Below are positions 16,440 to 25,306 of a DNA stretch of 37,918 nt, piece after piece. Positions within the stretch are counted from its first letter, which is position 1. Each line of letters begins with the position of its first letter. The stretch is taken from assembly GCA_012518355.1 (NCBI GenBank), contig JAAYSP010000239.1, positions 1 through 37,918 of the forward strand. The letters run 5' to 3'. Source of the DNA: a candidate division WS1 bacterium. GTDB lineage: Bacteria > Armatimonadota > Zipacnadia > Zipacnadales > UBA11051. The notes below the pieces were generated by a model that did not search any database, had not been told where the DNA came from, and saw nothing but the letters and a program-made list of their open reading frames with translations. A program made the position numbers and the translations under genes.

Positions 16440-17582
16440 GTGGTGAAGGTGAGTGCCGGGCGGGCGATCTTCATCAGATTTGCCCTGCTTAGCTGTGCCA
16501 CGGTGCTGCCGTGGCACAGCCCTACACGTGTGTGGTCAGATGCCGGAGGCGGACTGACTGATCAGACCGCTTCACATGCCCGGGTGTTCTCCACGATAAG
16601 CCGACATCTAATCTCGATGGCACGGCTTGATCCTGCCACAGATATCGCCTGCGATATAGAAGGCCCGTCGCGGTATGTCAGTGATCAGGCTCTCGAGTGG
16701 CCCCAGCAGTTGCTTTTCGATGGAGCGGTGAGTGATGATCAGGGCATCTTCACGCAGGCGGGTGAGCCACTGGGTATCAGGCTAACCTTCCGCACCGGCC
16801 AGCATGTCCAGTGCATACAATTGGTTTACGCCGGAGTATGGCGTGCTCCCGGTATCCCCGAGGTGCCGATAGTGCTCCAGACACCCGCAGGGGAGAGCCA
16901 TCCGGTGGGGGCGCTTCCACCTATCAGCACGCCGCCGCCGTCCCAGCCGTACACTCAGCAAATCGTCTTTCCTGAAGACATCACAGATGGGCAGACCGAC
17001 TGGCGCAGACTGCTGTTGACCATCTCTGGATTGCCTGATAGTCTTGGCCTCGTGGAGGTGCGGGTTATCGGGTATGATGCCACACTTAGGTCGCTGGCGG
17101 GCGTGGCTCACCAACTCGCCGCACAGCCGGAAATAGGAGACGTAGGCACGCTTTCCCAGATAGCCGCTGCTGTGCGGGCTCGGCGGCTGGCAGGCGAGAA
17201 AAGTGACCTGCAGCATCAGATACTCCGGCAACTCACAGCCATCATCACCGACATATCACAAGTGTCAGTCATGCTGAAGATGCTTCCGGGGCGTGCAGAT
17301 GCGGACACCTTCGATGCGCAGGTAGAGGTGCATAACAGCTCGCCCTACGCCCTCGAGCAAGCAGTGGTGCGGCTCCAGGTGCCTGCAGGCTGGGGCGTTG
17401 CACCGGCGCGCATGGTCATCGAGCAGCTTCCGGCCGGAGAGAGCATCTTCCTGCCTGTGACGGTGCATCCGACGCAGGATTCGCAGCAGAAACTATCGGC
17501 CTATATGTATGGAGCGCACAACGATGAGCCGCTGTTTCTCCTGGCCGTCCTCGATGATAGAGATGAGACATCTGAAAAGTAG
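16440..17582 (+). CDS. Secreted protein of unknown function with C-terminal Ig-like (NEW3-type) domain
   Basis: A 380-residue protein with an N-terminal hydrophobic stretch (about 9-25, IFIRFALLSCATVLPWH) that fits a signal peptide. Residues 60-210 look like beta-sandwich sequence (LGIRLTFRTGQHVQCIQLVYAGVW) of the kind seen in carbohydrate-binding or concanavalin-like domains. About 220-275 is helical (LSQIAAAVRARRLAGEK). The end (about 285-375) has VEVHNSSPYALEQAVVRLQV, PAGWGVAPA and LPAGESIFLPVTV, the pattern of NPCBM-associated NEW3/Ig-like domains. No catalytic motif is visible. The start is GTG 16440; GTG codons follow immediately at 16443 and 16449, and GGAG is just upstream, so the precise start is open. 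It may pair with the preceding secreted protein. Confidence 0.7.
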   Translation: MVKVSAGRAIFIRFALLSCATVLPWHSPTRVWSDAGGGLTDQTASHARVFSTISRHLISMARLDPATDIACDIEGPSRYVSDQALEWPQQLLFDGAVSDDQGIFTQAGEPLGIRLTFRTGQHVQCIQLVYAGVWRAPGIPEVPIVLQTPAGESHPVGALPPISTPPPSQPYTQQIVFPEDITDGQTDWRRLLLTISGLPDSLGLVEVRVIGYDATLRSLAGVAHQLAAQPEIGDVGTLSQIAAAVRARRLAGEKSDLQHQILRQLTAIITDISQVSVMLKMLPGRADADTFDAQVEVHNSSPYALEQAVVRLQVPAGWGVAPARMVIEQLPAGESIFLPVTVHPTQDSQQKLSAYMYGAHNDEPLFLLAVLDDRDETSEK

Positions 17583-17635
17583 AGTGTCATCGCGAAAGGA
17601 CACTGTCTGTCACGATGGAAATTTGCCTGTGCATG

Positions 17636-17648
17636 TGCGATAATCGCA
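17636..17648. promoter_or_regulatory. 13-bp perfect palindrome upstream of purL
   Basis: TGCGATAATCGCA is symmetric about its central A, in the 257-bp gap before purL. Size and symmetry suit a dimeric repressor site, but no matching regulator is in the window and no second copy was noticed. An imperfect hairpin (AGTGTC 17583-17588 with GACACT 17599-17604) lies just upstream, at the end of the previous gene. Confidence 0.3.
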
Positions 17649-17699
17649 TGACCTATGTGAGGTTGCCGCTGTAACAGTCAGTGGAAGCCGATACACAAC

Positions 17700-17788
17700 C
17701 AGGATACAGCCAGTATAGCCAGTATAGCCAGTATAGCCAGTATAGCCAGTATAGCCAGTACACAGCCAGTACACAGCCAGTACACAGC
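17700..17788. repeat. Tandem array of 9-bp and 11-bp units before purL
   Basis: Five exact copies of CAGTATAGC (17711-17755) are followed without a break by three exact copies of CAGTACACAGC (17756-17788). A variant 11-mer, CAGGATACAGC (17700-17710), comes before them. The two unit types share CAGTA and AGC, so one arose from the other. The array ends 51 bp before the purL start, within its likely leader or promoter. Exact short repeats like this change copy number by slippage. Confidence 0.95.
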
Positions 17789-17839
17789 CACTCATGGATG
17801 TACCAGATAGCTTGAGCTATTGCAGAGAGGAAATCCCTG

Positions 17840-20203
17840 ATGCAGATGGATGAACGCACCCTACCGGTGTCCGCCATGGATGATAAGCAGTTGCGCCGGT
17901 TCATGGACGAAAATGGTGTCAGTCTCACAGTGGGCGAGGCCCGTCGGATCGCCGACTTTCTGGGCCGTGACCCCACGATCACTGAGATGCACATTTTCAA
18001 CGCCGAGTGGAGCGAACACTGCTCGTACAAAAGCTCCAAACCGGTGCTACAAAAATACCTGTGCACCACCGGACCAAATGTCATGTTGGGCCCGGAAGAG
18101 GATGCTGGTATCGTCTTTTTCACTGAATTCGAGGGTAAGCGATACGGCATCGTTTTCGCTCATGAAAGCCATAACCACCCGTCCCAGGTGCTGCCGCGAG
18201 AAGGTGCAGCCACTGGCATTGGCGGTATCGTCCGTGACGTTGACTGCATGGGCGGTCGGGTGATAGCTACTGCCGACCCTCTGCGCTTCGGCGATCTGCA
18301 GGGAGCGCAAAGCGAGCGCAGCAAGTGGATTGCCAACGGAGTAGTCGAGGGCATCTGGCAGTACGGCAACACTCTTGGTGTGCCGAATCTTGCCGGGGAT
18401 GTGTACTTCGCGCCGACGTTTGATGACAATTGTCTGGTAAATGTGGTGTGTCTTGGCATACTTGCGGAAGAAGACATCGTGCACTCGAAGGTGCCGCCGC
18501 AAGCTGCTGACGAGCCGTATGTGATGATCCTGGTGGGCAAGCCGACCGACGATTCGGGCTTCGGTGGCAGTGCTTTTGCCTCTCAGATACTCGATGATGA
18601 TGAGCAGGCTGATACCAGCGGTGCGGTGCAAGTGGATGATCCGTTCCTGAAAAACGTGTTGGCTATGAGAAAGGCCAACGAAGCGATGCGAGAGGCAGCC
18701 AAGGCAGCCGGCCTGACTATCGGTGTGAAGGATATCGGCGGGGGAGGTCTTGCATGCGGCACGTCCGAGCTTCCTCAGGCAGGCGGTTTCGGAGTCGAGA
18801 TAGATCTGGAGCAGGTAAACGTGGCTCTGCCCGATATGCTTCCTGAGACTATCGCATGCGCCGAAACGCAGGAACGCTACCTACTGGCCGTACCGGAGCA
18901 TTTTGCCGATACCGTGTTGAAGATATACAACGAAGATTGGGATCTGGCCAACATACATGCGGGTGCACGTGCCACAGTCCTGGGGCGCATCACTACGGAG
19001 AAGGACTACGTGGTGAAGCATCAGGGCAAGATCGTGGCCAATTGTCCGATAGACCAGGTGACAGCCGGCATACTGTATGACCGCCAGGCTTCCCCGAAGG
19101 TCTTCACCGGCTCTGAACCGCAATTCGACATGCCCGATCTGGCCGAGGCGTTGTTGAAGGTACTCTCAGACAGCAATATCTGCTCACGAGCCTATATGTT
19201 CCGTGCATTTGACTCTGAAGCACAGGGCCGTGCCGTGGTTCGCCCCGGCGAAGCAGGAGCAGGGGTGATGACACCGCTGGATGGCTGCAACGCAGCAGTA
19301 GCGCTGTCCGTGGATGGCAACCCATTCTATGGAGACATCTCACCGTACTGGGGAGGCGCCAACGCGGTAGCTGAAGCCATGCGCAACGTCGCCTCGGTAG
19401 GTGCAGTACCACAGGCGCTTACTGACTGTCTGAACTTCGGCAATCCGGAAAATCCGGAGGCGTTTTGGGAGTTCGATGAAGCGGTGCGGGGCCTGTCTGA
19501 TGCTGCCAACCAGATCTGGCTGAAGGGGTACGAAAACCAGCCGGTGCCGATTGTCTCTGGCAACGTGTCGCTATACAACGAATCTTCCACAGGCAATGCG
19601 ATATCGCCATCAGCCATCATCGCCTGTGTGGGCACCATGCCCGACTACTCGTTGGCAGTGACCATGCAGCTCAAAAGCGTTGGCGATGGGTTGTACATGA
19701 TAGGACCACGTCAGGATGAGCTCGGCGGTAGTGCCTACTATCGGGCGCTGGGGTTGGGGCTGGGTGCGAACGTGCCGAAGCCGGACTTCGAGTTGCACCG
19801 ATCCATGATATATGGTGTGACTGACGCGATCGGTGAGGGCCACATCGCGGCCTGTACTGACATCTCTGACGGTGGGCTGCTTGTGGCCCTGAGCGAGATG
19901 ATGCTGGGCAGCTACGCACAGGGAAGCCTGGGTGTCAGCCTGGAGGTGGATGGCGCCGAAGTAGATTTGCGGGCCGACAAGTGGCTGTTTTCCGAGACCG
20001 GTGGATTTGTGATGGAGATCAAAGCGGGGCATGAAGAAGCAGTCAGCGATATCATGGCCCGATATGGCCTGCAGATGACGCACCTGGGGCAGGTTGTTGA
20101 CGAGCCGCGGCTGACAGCTGCTGTGGGAGATCTCGGGATGCAGGTGTCTATCGAGGATATACGCGTCGCCTGGGCAGACACACTCGCCGGTCTGTTGCGC
20201 TGA
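17840..20203 (+). CDS. purL: Phosphoribosylformylglycinamidine synthase subunit PurL (short form)
   Basis: It carries out step four of purine synthesis: FGAR + ATP + ammonia to FGAM, in a complex with PurS and the glutaminase PurQ. The 787 residues are the short form without a fused glutaminase, somewhat above the usual 720-750. Visible motifs are EWSEHCSYKSSK with catalytic His60, HESHNHPSQVLPREGAATGIGG (about 112-133), KDIGGGGLACGTSE, and in the second half SGNVSLYNES and CTDISDGGLLVALSEM. ATG 17840 has AGAGGAAA about 7 nt upstream. No purQ is in the window; a candidate PurS lies at 2707-3237. A terminator follows directly. The tandem array and a palindrome in front of the gene are possible control points. 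Confidence 0.96.
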   Translation: MQMDERTLPVSAMDDKQLRRFMDENGVSLTVGEARRIADFLGRDPTITEMHIFNAEWSEHCSYKSSKPVLQKYLCTTGPNVMLGPEEDAGIVFFTEFEGKRYGIVFAHESHNHPSQVLPREGAATGIGGIVRDVDCMGGRVIATADPLRFGDLQGAQSERSKWIANGVVEGIWQYGNTLGVPNLAGDVYFAPTFDDNCLVNVVCLGILAEEDIVHSKVPPQAADEPYVMILVGKPTDDSGFGGSAFASQILDDDEQADTSGAVQVDDPFLKNVLAMRKANEAMREAAKAAGLTIGVKDIGGGGLACGTSELPQAGGFGVEIDLEQVNVALPDMLPETIACAETQERYLLAVPEHFADTVLKIYNEDWDLANIHAGARATVLGRITTEKDYVVKHQGKIVANCPIDQVTAGILYDRQASPKVFTGSEPQFDMPDLAEALLKVLSDSNICSRAYMFRAFDSEAQGRAVVRPGEAGAGVMTPLDGCNAAVALSVDGNPFYGDISPYWGGANAVAEAMRNVASVGAVPQALTDCLNFGNPENPEAFWEFDEAVRGLSDAANQIWLKGYENQPVPIVSGNVSLYNESSTGNAISPSAIIACVGTMPDYSLAVTMQLKSVGDGLYMIGPRQDELGGSAYYRALGLGLGANVPKPDFELHRSMIYGVTDAIGEGHIAACTDISDGGLLVALSEMMLGSYAQGSLGVSLEVDGAEVDLRADKWLFSETGGFVMEIKAGHEEAVSDIMARYGLQMTHLGQVVDEPRLTAAVGDLGMQVSIEDIRVAWADTLAGLLR

Positions 20204-20231
20204 CGCCTCACCGTGTGATGGAAATCTTGAG

Positions 20232-20266
20232 CCCTGAAGCCGCTTCGGCTCCAGGGTTTTGTTTTG
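20232..20266 (+). terminator. Rho-independent terminator of purL
   Basis: CCCTG (20232-20236) pairs with CAGGG (20252-20256). After one mismatch, AGCCG pairs with CGGCT around a CTT loop. TTTTGTTTT follows from 20257. It lies 28 nt after the purL stop and just before the converging glgA end. On the glgA side no T run follows the stem. Confidence 0.88.
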
Positions 20267-20276
20267 TCGTCAGTGG

Positions 20277-21719
20277 CTACGTGTTACGTGTGGCTGTGAG
20301 TTTGTCGAGGGCTGCTCGATACAGGGCCCGGTAGCGCCCGGCCGAGGTGCGCCAGGAGAAGTCAGATGCGAAGGCGTTGGCCACCAGCTTTTGCCAGCGC
20401 GGTTTGTCGCCATAGGCACGCAGCGCGCGGTCGAGAGCTTCCTTCAGCGCAGCCGACGAGTAGTCGATGAAGTCAAAGCCGTTTGGCCGCGGGCCTCTGG
20501 ACTTGATACTGTCGGCCAGGCCGCCGGTCCGTCGTACGATAGGGATTGTGCCGTATGCCAGTGCGATCATCTGGCCCAGTCCGCATGGCTCGTAGCTGGA
20601 GGGCATCAGGAACATGTCGGCACCGGCGTACACTTTCCGCGCCAGTACGTCGGAAAACTCCAGCCGTACAGCGATGTGCCCGTGTCTGGCCGCTGCGTCT
20701 GCCAGCAGAGCCTCCAGATGCGGATCCCCCGTGCCAAGTAGTACCAGTTGCAGACCGGAAAGCTCATCTACCAGATCTGCTACAAGATCGAGGCCCTTCT
20801 GGGCATCCAGGCGTGTCACCATGCCTATGAGCGGCACTTCGGGGTCATGCGGCAGGCCGAATTCGGCCTGCAAGTCGGTTTTGCAGATGGCCTTGCCACT
20901 CATGTCGTCTGCGTCGAAGCGGGATGCAAGTGCGCCATCGGATGATGGTGACCACACCTCGTAGTCTATCCCGTTTAGTATCCCCCAAACATCGTCGCCT
21001 CGCTCAGCAATCAAGCTAGCGAGTTCGCCACTGACGGCAGGCTCATGCAGCTCCAGGGCATAGGTGGGGCTGACTGTGTTTATCATGTCAGCGTACACGA
21101 GACCTACCGCCGCCAGGTTCAACCGGCCATCGTGCACGACCTTTTGCACCCTTGCATCGCCCAGGTCAAGGCCGAGGGCGCTGAGGGAGGGCTGAGGGAA
21201 GTTACCCTGGTAGGATACGCCGAGGTTGTGGCCGGTGAAGACCGTGGCATAGGGCAGATCACGCAGCTTGCAGTAGGCGGCCACCAGGGCCGTGTGCCAA
21301 TCGTTGAGGTGGATTATTTCCGGGTGCCAGTCGAGGGCCTGGACGGTGGCCAGAACGGAGCGAGAGAAAAATGCCAGGCGGTCCACGTTGTCCGCATAAG
21401 CGCCCCCCGGTGGCCCATATATGCCCTCGCGATCGAAGTAGTCATGGTGCTCGACCATGTAGACCGGTACAGCGCTATCCGGCAGATGGGTCATGTGCAC
21501 GGCACATCCGGAAGTATAAGTGGGCATGTACACCGGCACTGACTCCAGAATACACTGCAGATCCGGGGCTCGCTGTGCAGCCATGAGATACTTGGGCATG
21601 ATCACCCGGACATCCATACCGAGGTCCGACAGGGCCTTGGGCAGGCTCCCGGCCACGTCAGCGAGGCCTCCGACCTTGGCAAATGGTGCGACCTCGGCGG
21701 ACGCCAGCAGGATTTTCAC
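20277..21719 (-). CDS. glgA: Glycogen synthase, ADP-glucose type
   Basis: It extends alpha-1,4-glucan chains from ADP-glucose (glycosyltransferase family 5, GT-B fold) in the cytoplasm. The 480 residues are standard. The start MKILLASAEVAPFAKVGGLADV carries the substrate-binding KVGGL (15-19); TVFTGHNLGVSYQG matches the family's HN-x-x-YQG stretch, and the C-terminal domain has GMVTRLDAQKGLDL and MPSSYEPCGLGQMIALAYG, which includes the catalytic-site Glu and acceptor loop. The start is GTG 21719 with a G-rich site upstream. It is 31 nt downstream of glgC and the last gene of the galT-kinase-regulator-glgC-glgA group. No branching enzyme (glgB) is in the window. Confidence 0.96.
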   Translation of the reverse strand: MKILLASAEVAPFAKVGGLADVAGSLPKALSDLGMDVRVIMPKYLMAAQRAPDLQCILESVPVYMPTYTSGCAVHMTHLPDSAVPVYMVEHHDYFDREGIYGPPGGAYADNVDRLAFFSRSVLATVQALDWHPEIIHLNDWHTALVAAYCKLRDLPYATVFTGHNLGVSYQGNFPQPSLSALGLDLGDARVQKVVHDGRLNLAAVGLVYADMINTVSPTYALELHEPAVSGELASLIAERGDDVWGILNGIDYEVWSPSSDGALASRFDADDMSGKAICKTDLQAEFGLPHDPEVPLIGMVTRLDAQKGLDLVADLVDELSGLQLVLLGTGDPHLEALLADAAARHGHIAVRLEFSDVLARKVYAGADMFLMPSSYEPCGLGQMIALAYGTIPIVRRTGGLADSIKSRGPRPNGFDFIDYSSAALKEALDRALRAYGDKPRWQKLVANAFASDFSWRTSAGRYRALYRAALDKLTATRNT

Positions 21720-21750
21720 GGGTGGATACCCCCCTGTATGCCAGTCCGCG

Positions 21751-23007
21751 CTATCGGTCCAGCACGATGCGGGTAGGTACTACGGTTACGCCACTTTCGG
21801 TGACCACAAACTGAGTAGCGTCACGGCCACGATCTCGCCCGATGATCGTGCCCGCAGGTACGGTGACGTCCTCTGCGACGATAACTCGGTGCAACCGGGC
21901 GCCAGGCTGCACTGTGACATTGTCCATCAGTATCGATTCCTCTACCGATGCACCGTCCACGGTCACTCCGGGAGATAGCACACATCGCCGCACCTGGGCA
22001 TCACGGATGAGACAGCCTGCAGAGACGATGGTGTCTGCCAGACAGTCGTCACTGGTGCTTTTTACCGCTGAGACGCGGGCGGGAGGTGCCACCGGTCGGT
22101 GGGTGAAGATGGGCCATGATTGGTCATACAGATCCAGTGGAGGGTGGGCATCCAGGAGGTGCATGTTCGCCTCCCAGTAGCTTTCCAGGGTACCGATATC
22201 ACGCCAGTAGTCCATGCCAGTCTGGCCGGCAGCGCGGAAACGATAGGCATAGACGGGCTCGCCGGCCCGTACCATCGCCGGGATGATATCCTTGCCGAAA
22301 TCGTGGCTGCTGTCTGCACGCGAGTCGTCTACTACGTGTCTGACAAGAGCCTCGGTTTGCCATACATATACAGCCATGTTCACCAGCGACATGTCTGGAT
22401 TGTCGCCGGTTGGCGGAGGGTCATCGGGCTTTTCCAGAAACGCCTCGATCCTGCCATCAGAGGCTATGCTGACCACTCCCAGCTGCGTGCACTGGCGTCG
22501 CGGCATCGGCACACAAGCGATGGTCAGCGCTGCACCGGTATCACGATGCTGCTTGAGCATCAGTGAGTAATCCATTTTGTAGGCATGATCACCTGACAAC
22601 AGTAACACATGCTCGGGACGTTCATGCTGTAGCAGGGGCAGGTTCTGGAACACGGCATCGGCGGTGCCGGCGTACCAGCGGTCCGCGAATATCTTCTGAG
22701 GTGGCATCACGTCCAGGAACTCACCTAGATCATCGCTCAGAAGCGGAGACCAGCCTCTGCGGACATGCGTGTTCAGCGATCCGGAGGCATACTGGGTGAG
22801 CAGATAGACGCGGCGCAGGCCCGAGTTGAGGCAGTTGCTCAGGGTGAAGTCTATCATACGGTAGGCCCCACCAAAGCGCACTGCAGGTTTGGCCATGGTA
22901 TTGGTCAGCGGCACCAGCCGTTGCCCCTCACCTCCGGCCAGAACCATGACCAGGAGGTCGTGGTCGGCGTGGCAGGGGCGATACGGTGCTTTTTGACTGT
23001 CATTCAT
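21751..23007 (-). CDS. glgC: Glucose-1-phosphate adenylyltransferase
   Basis: It makes ADP-glucose from glucose 1-phosphate and ATP, the controlled step of bacterial glycogen synthesis. Of 418 residues, about 18-280 form the nucleotidyltransferase with MVLAGGEGQRLVPLT (21-35), KPAVRFGGAYRMIDF and NCLNSGLRRVYLLTQY; the last 130 residues are the left-handed beta-helix (DTIVSAGCLIRDAQVRRC, SPGVTVDGASVEESILMDN). The nucleotide loop reads GGEGQRL where GGGRGTRL is usual, so the normal Arg is Gln here; GGEGQRL-type loops occur in actinobacterial GlgC. ATG 23007 lies 7 nt after the response-regulator stop, with its ribosome site GGAGAG inside the regulator gene, so the two are likely coupled. Confidence 0.95.
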   Translation of the reverse strand: MNDSQKAPYRPCHADHDLLVMVLAGGEGQRLVPLTNTMAKPAVRFGGAYRMIDFTLSNCLNSGLRRVYLLTQYASGSLNTHVRRGWSPLLSDDLGEFLDVMPPQKIFADRWYAGTADAVFQNLPLLQHERPEHVLLLSGDHAYKMDYSLMLKQHRDTGAALTIACVPMPRRQCTQLGVVSIASDGRIEAFLEKPDDPPPTGDNPDMSLVNMAVYVWQTEALVRHVVDDSRADSSHDFGKDIIPAMVRAGEPVYAYRFRAAGQTGMDYWRDIGTLESYWEANMHLLDAHPPLDLYDQSWPIFTHRPVAPPARVSAVKSTSDDCLADTIVSAGCLIRDAQVRRCVLSPGVTVDGASVEESILMDNVTVQPGARLHRVIVAEDVTVPAGTIIGRDRGRDATQFVVTESGVTVVPTRIVLDR

Positions 23008-23014
23008 GTCCAGT

Positions 23015-23407
23015 TCAGCTCTCCGGTTCGGACGGTGTTGCGGGCTCTATCCCGCGCTTGGCCAGCACTGTAGCGATCTGTTGCTTGAGTGCCGACAGGT
23101 CAGAAGACTTGACCACATAGGCATCAGCAGCCCAGGTCATGAAGTCGTCCTTGTAGCTGGAGTAAGCAGTGTTGAGGATCACCGGGATTTTGTTGTCTAT
23201 GGCCAGTATGCGGCTCAGGGTCTCGATACCATCGGTGCCGGGCATGGCGATGTCAAGCACCACGACATCTATGCCGCCGGCCTGCACCATGGCGATGGCC
23301 TCCTGGCCGCCGGGGGCTTCCAGCACATCGTAGCCTTCATAGGCCAGCTCTTCTCGATACAGTAGCCTCTGGTTTGGGTCGTCTTCAACAATCAGCACGG
23401 TAGGCAT
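23015..23407 (-). CDS. Single-domain response regulator (CheY-like)
   Basis: A 130-residue receiver domain without an output domain. The acidic pair EDD is at 8-10, the phosphoacceptor Asp52 in VVVLDIAMPG, Thr80 in LNTAYS and Lys100 in YVVKSSD, so all functional residues are present. It has only a short tail (ATPSEPES). A longer reading to 23518 runs through the kinase gene and is not real; ATG 23407 has AGGGAGAGTG just upstream and starts 4 nt after the kinase stop. It is flanked by its probable kinase and by glgC. Without a DNA-binding part it must act by protein contact or in a phosphorelay. Confidence 0.93.
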   Translation of the reverse strand: MPTVLIVEDDPNQRLLYREELAYEGYDVLEAPGGQEAIAMVQAGGIDVVVLDIAMPGTDGIETLSRILAIDNKIPVILNTAYSSYKDDFMTWAADAYVVKSSDLSALKQQIATVLAKRGIEPATPSEPES

Positions 23408-23411
23408 GTAT

Positions 23412-25262
23412 TCACTCTCCCTTAGGGTGTGCGCTGTTGGCGGCCTGAGCGCCGGAATTGCCCGCCTGGAGCAGCTTTTCATTGTCGGCGGGGAAGATGA
23501 GGCTGAAGATGGTACCATGCTCTGGTTCGCTTTCGACCAGCATCTCAGCTTCGTGGTCGCTCATGATTTTCTTGCACAGTGCCAGGCCCAGGCCCATGCC
23601 GGTGGATTTGGTAGTGAAAAACGTGTCGAAAATTTTATCCAAACTATCGTTGGGTATGCCGTTGCCAGTGTCTGCGACGTTGATGGTGACACGGTTGTCT
23701 GAGTCGATCAGTGCGCTAACTGTGATCGTGCCGCCTTCAGGCATAGCATCGAGGCCGTTGCGCATAAGATTGTCCAGAACTTGATGGATCTGGCCCGGAT
23801 CTATGTAGATGTTCGGCAGGTCATCGGAGCATTCGGTGGCGATTTGCACGTTTTCCGGCTTGACCTTCTCAAGCATTTCCACGCTGTCCTGGACGATGCG
23901 GCAGACTTCATACCATCGAAACTGGGGGTTACCGGGCCGAGAGAAAGCCAGCAGTCCGTTGAGTATCTCTTCCAGCCGGTTGACTTCATCAGCGATGACG
24001 CCGGCATTGCGCTCTACCTTCTGGCGATCGTCGGCCTGTCGGTGCATCAGATTGGCAAAGCCGCCTATGGTGGTCAACGGGTTGCGGATTTCATGGGCGA
24101 CAATGGCGGTCATGACGCCAACTGCAGCGAGGCTTTCAGAGCGCAGAGAGCGCTCCTGTGCAGCGGTCAATTGTTCGTAGGCTTCCTCCAGTTCAGCAGC
24201 TCGATGCTGCAGCTCTTCGTAGGCGGCCGCGCGGTCTATAGACAGGGCGGCGTGGTTAGACAGCGATGTGAAAAGCTGGGCATCCGAGGGCGAGATGGGA
24301 CGGCGGCTGATGTGATTGTCTGCATAGGCCACGCCGATGCAGCGGCCTTCGACCTGTAGTGGTGCGACCACAAACTCGTCAGCTTTGAGCAGGTCGTAAA
24401 ACTGTCTGGAGACGCGCGGATCATGGGAGGCGTCCACCACGTGCGCAGTCTTGCCGTCATACAGTACTGACAGAGGTAGCTGGTCGGTTTCCTCGAGTGT
24501 GAAGAGCAGTTGGCTGACACTGGTGTAGAAGGGATTTTGCTCCGGTGGAGGCAAGTTGTCATAGTCGGCCAGGAAATCTTCGATGGTGGCATACTCGGCG
24601 GTGACTTCGGACCAGATTTTGTACGCTTCATCGGGATCTGCAGGCCCTACTGCCATCTCGACGCGCAAGGTCACATCATCAGGCTGGACCAGCATCAAGA
24701 AGGCGCGGTTGAAGCCCAGGCCCACTGCTCCACCGGCGGTCATGCCCGTGAGTATGGCGTGGAGCAGTCGAGGCAGTTCGAGGGTCCCCAGCATCGCCTG
24801 CGCCACTTGCTGAAGAACGGAGCGCTCGTACAGTTGCCGATGCCGCTCGGTGACGTCCTCGATGGTGAGCAGTGCGTTGCGTCGGCCATCGGGACTGTCC
24901 ACCGGATCAAGCCGTATGTTGAGGGTGCGCTCACCGTGGTCGGGTGTAGCCTGCCGGTATCCGGACCACTGAACTCTCTCCCCGGTCTGTAGTGTTGCGC
25001 CGATGGCGGCCCGCAGGCCTGCTTCGTCGAGTAGTGTGGTCGGGAACATGTCGGCGAGATTTCTGCCGCAGACCTCCTCCATCATCAGCCCTCTGGGGCG
25101 GCAGTATGCCGGGTTGGCCAGAAGTATGTTGAGGTCCTGGTCCACGATGATGAGCCGCACAGGCAGTGCCGCCAGCGCGTTTTCATAAAAAGTTTTCTGT
25201 CGCCTCAGCTCATCGAGCATCTCAGCAGACTGTTCATCCTGATTAGCTTTGTCTTCGGTCAT
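23412..25262 (-). CDS. Soluble PAS-GAF sensor histidine kinase
   Basis: A 616-residue kinase with no membrane helix, so a cytoplasmic sensor. Order: short N-terminal coil, PAS (about 22-140, ALAALPVRLIIVDQDLNILLAN), GAF (about 145-345, ending SLSNHAALSIDRAAA), a coil (345-378), HisKA with phosphoacceptor His390 in AHEIRNPL, and HATPase with N box DNLMRNGLDAMPEGG, G1 DTGNGIP and G2 TGMGLGLAL. The C-terminal tail (NEKLLQAGNSGAQ) is short. ATG 25262 has AGGAG 5 nt upstream. It is 44 nt downstream of galT and 4 nt ahead of the receiver gene, so both are in the galT-glg transcript. The signal is unknown; PAS and GAF domains often bind heme, flavin or small metabolites, and no diagnostic ligand residue is obvious. 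Confidence 0.94.
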   Translation of the reverse strand: MTEDKANQDEQSAEMLDELRRQKTFYENALAALPVRLIIVDQDLNILLANPAYCRPRGLMMEEVCGRNLADMFPTTLLDEAGLRAAIGATLQTGERVQWSGYRQATPDHGERTLNIRLDPVDSPDGRRNALLTIEDVTERHRQLYERSVLQQVAQAMLGTLELPRLLHAILTGMTAGGAVGLGFNRAFLMLVQPDDVTLRVEMAVGPADPDEAYKIWSEVTAEYATIEDFLADYDNLPPPEQNPFYTSVSQLLFTLEETDQLPLSVLYDGKTAHVVDASHDPRVSRQFYDLLKADEFVVAPLQVEGRCIGVAYADNHISRRPISPSDAQLFTSLSNHAALSIDRAAAYEELQHRAAELEEAYEQLTAAQERSLRSESLAAVGVMTAIVAHEIRNPLTTIGGFANLMHRQADDRQKVERNAGVIADEVNRLEEILNGLLAFSRPGNPQFRWYEVCRIVQDSVEMLEKVKPENVQIATECSDDLPNIYIDPGQIHQVLDNLMRNGLDAMPEGGTITVSALIDSDNRVTINVADTGNGIPNDSLDKIFDTFFTTKSTGMGLGLALCKKIMSDHEAEMLVESEPEHGTIFSLIFPADNEKLLQAGNSGAQAANSAHPKGE

Positions 25263-25306
25263 CGCACTCCTGGCGCTCCTGGGGTTGTTTTAGCCCCTGT
25301 CACCTG

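Noticed and set aside
17583-17839. Purine riboswitch in front of purL
   Set aside because: No three-way junction or conserved purine-aptamer loops could be recognised; the region is mostly tandem repeat.
23408-23518. N-terminal extension of the response regulator
   Set aside because: It lies wholly within the kinase gene in another frame; the receiver begins at ATG 23407.
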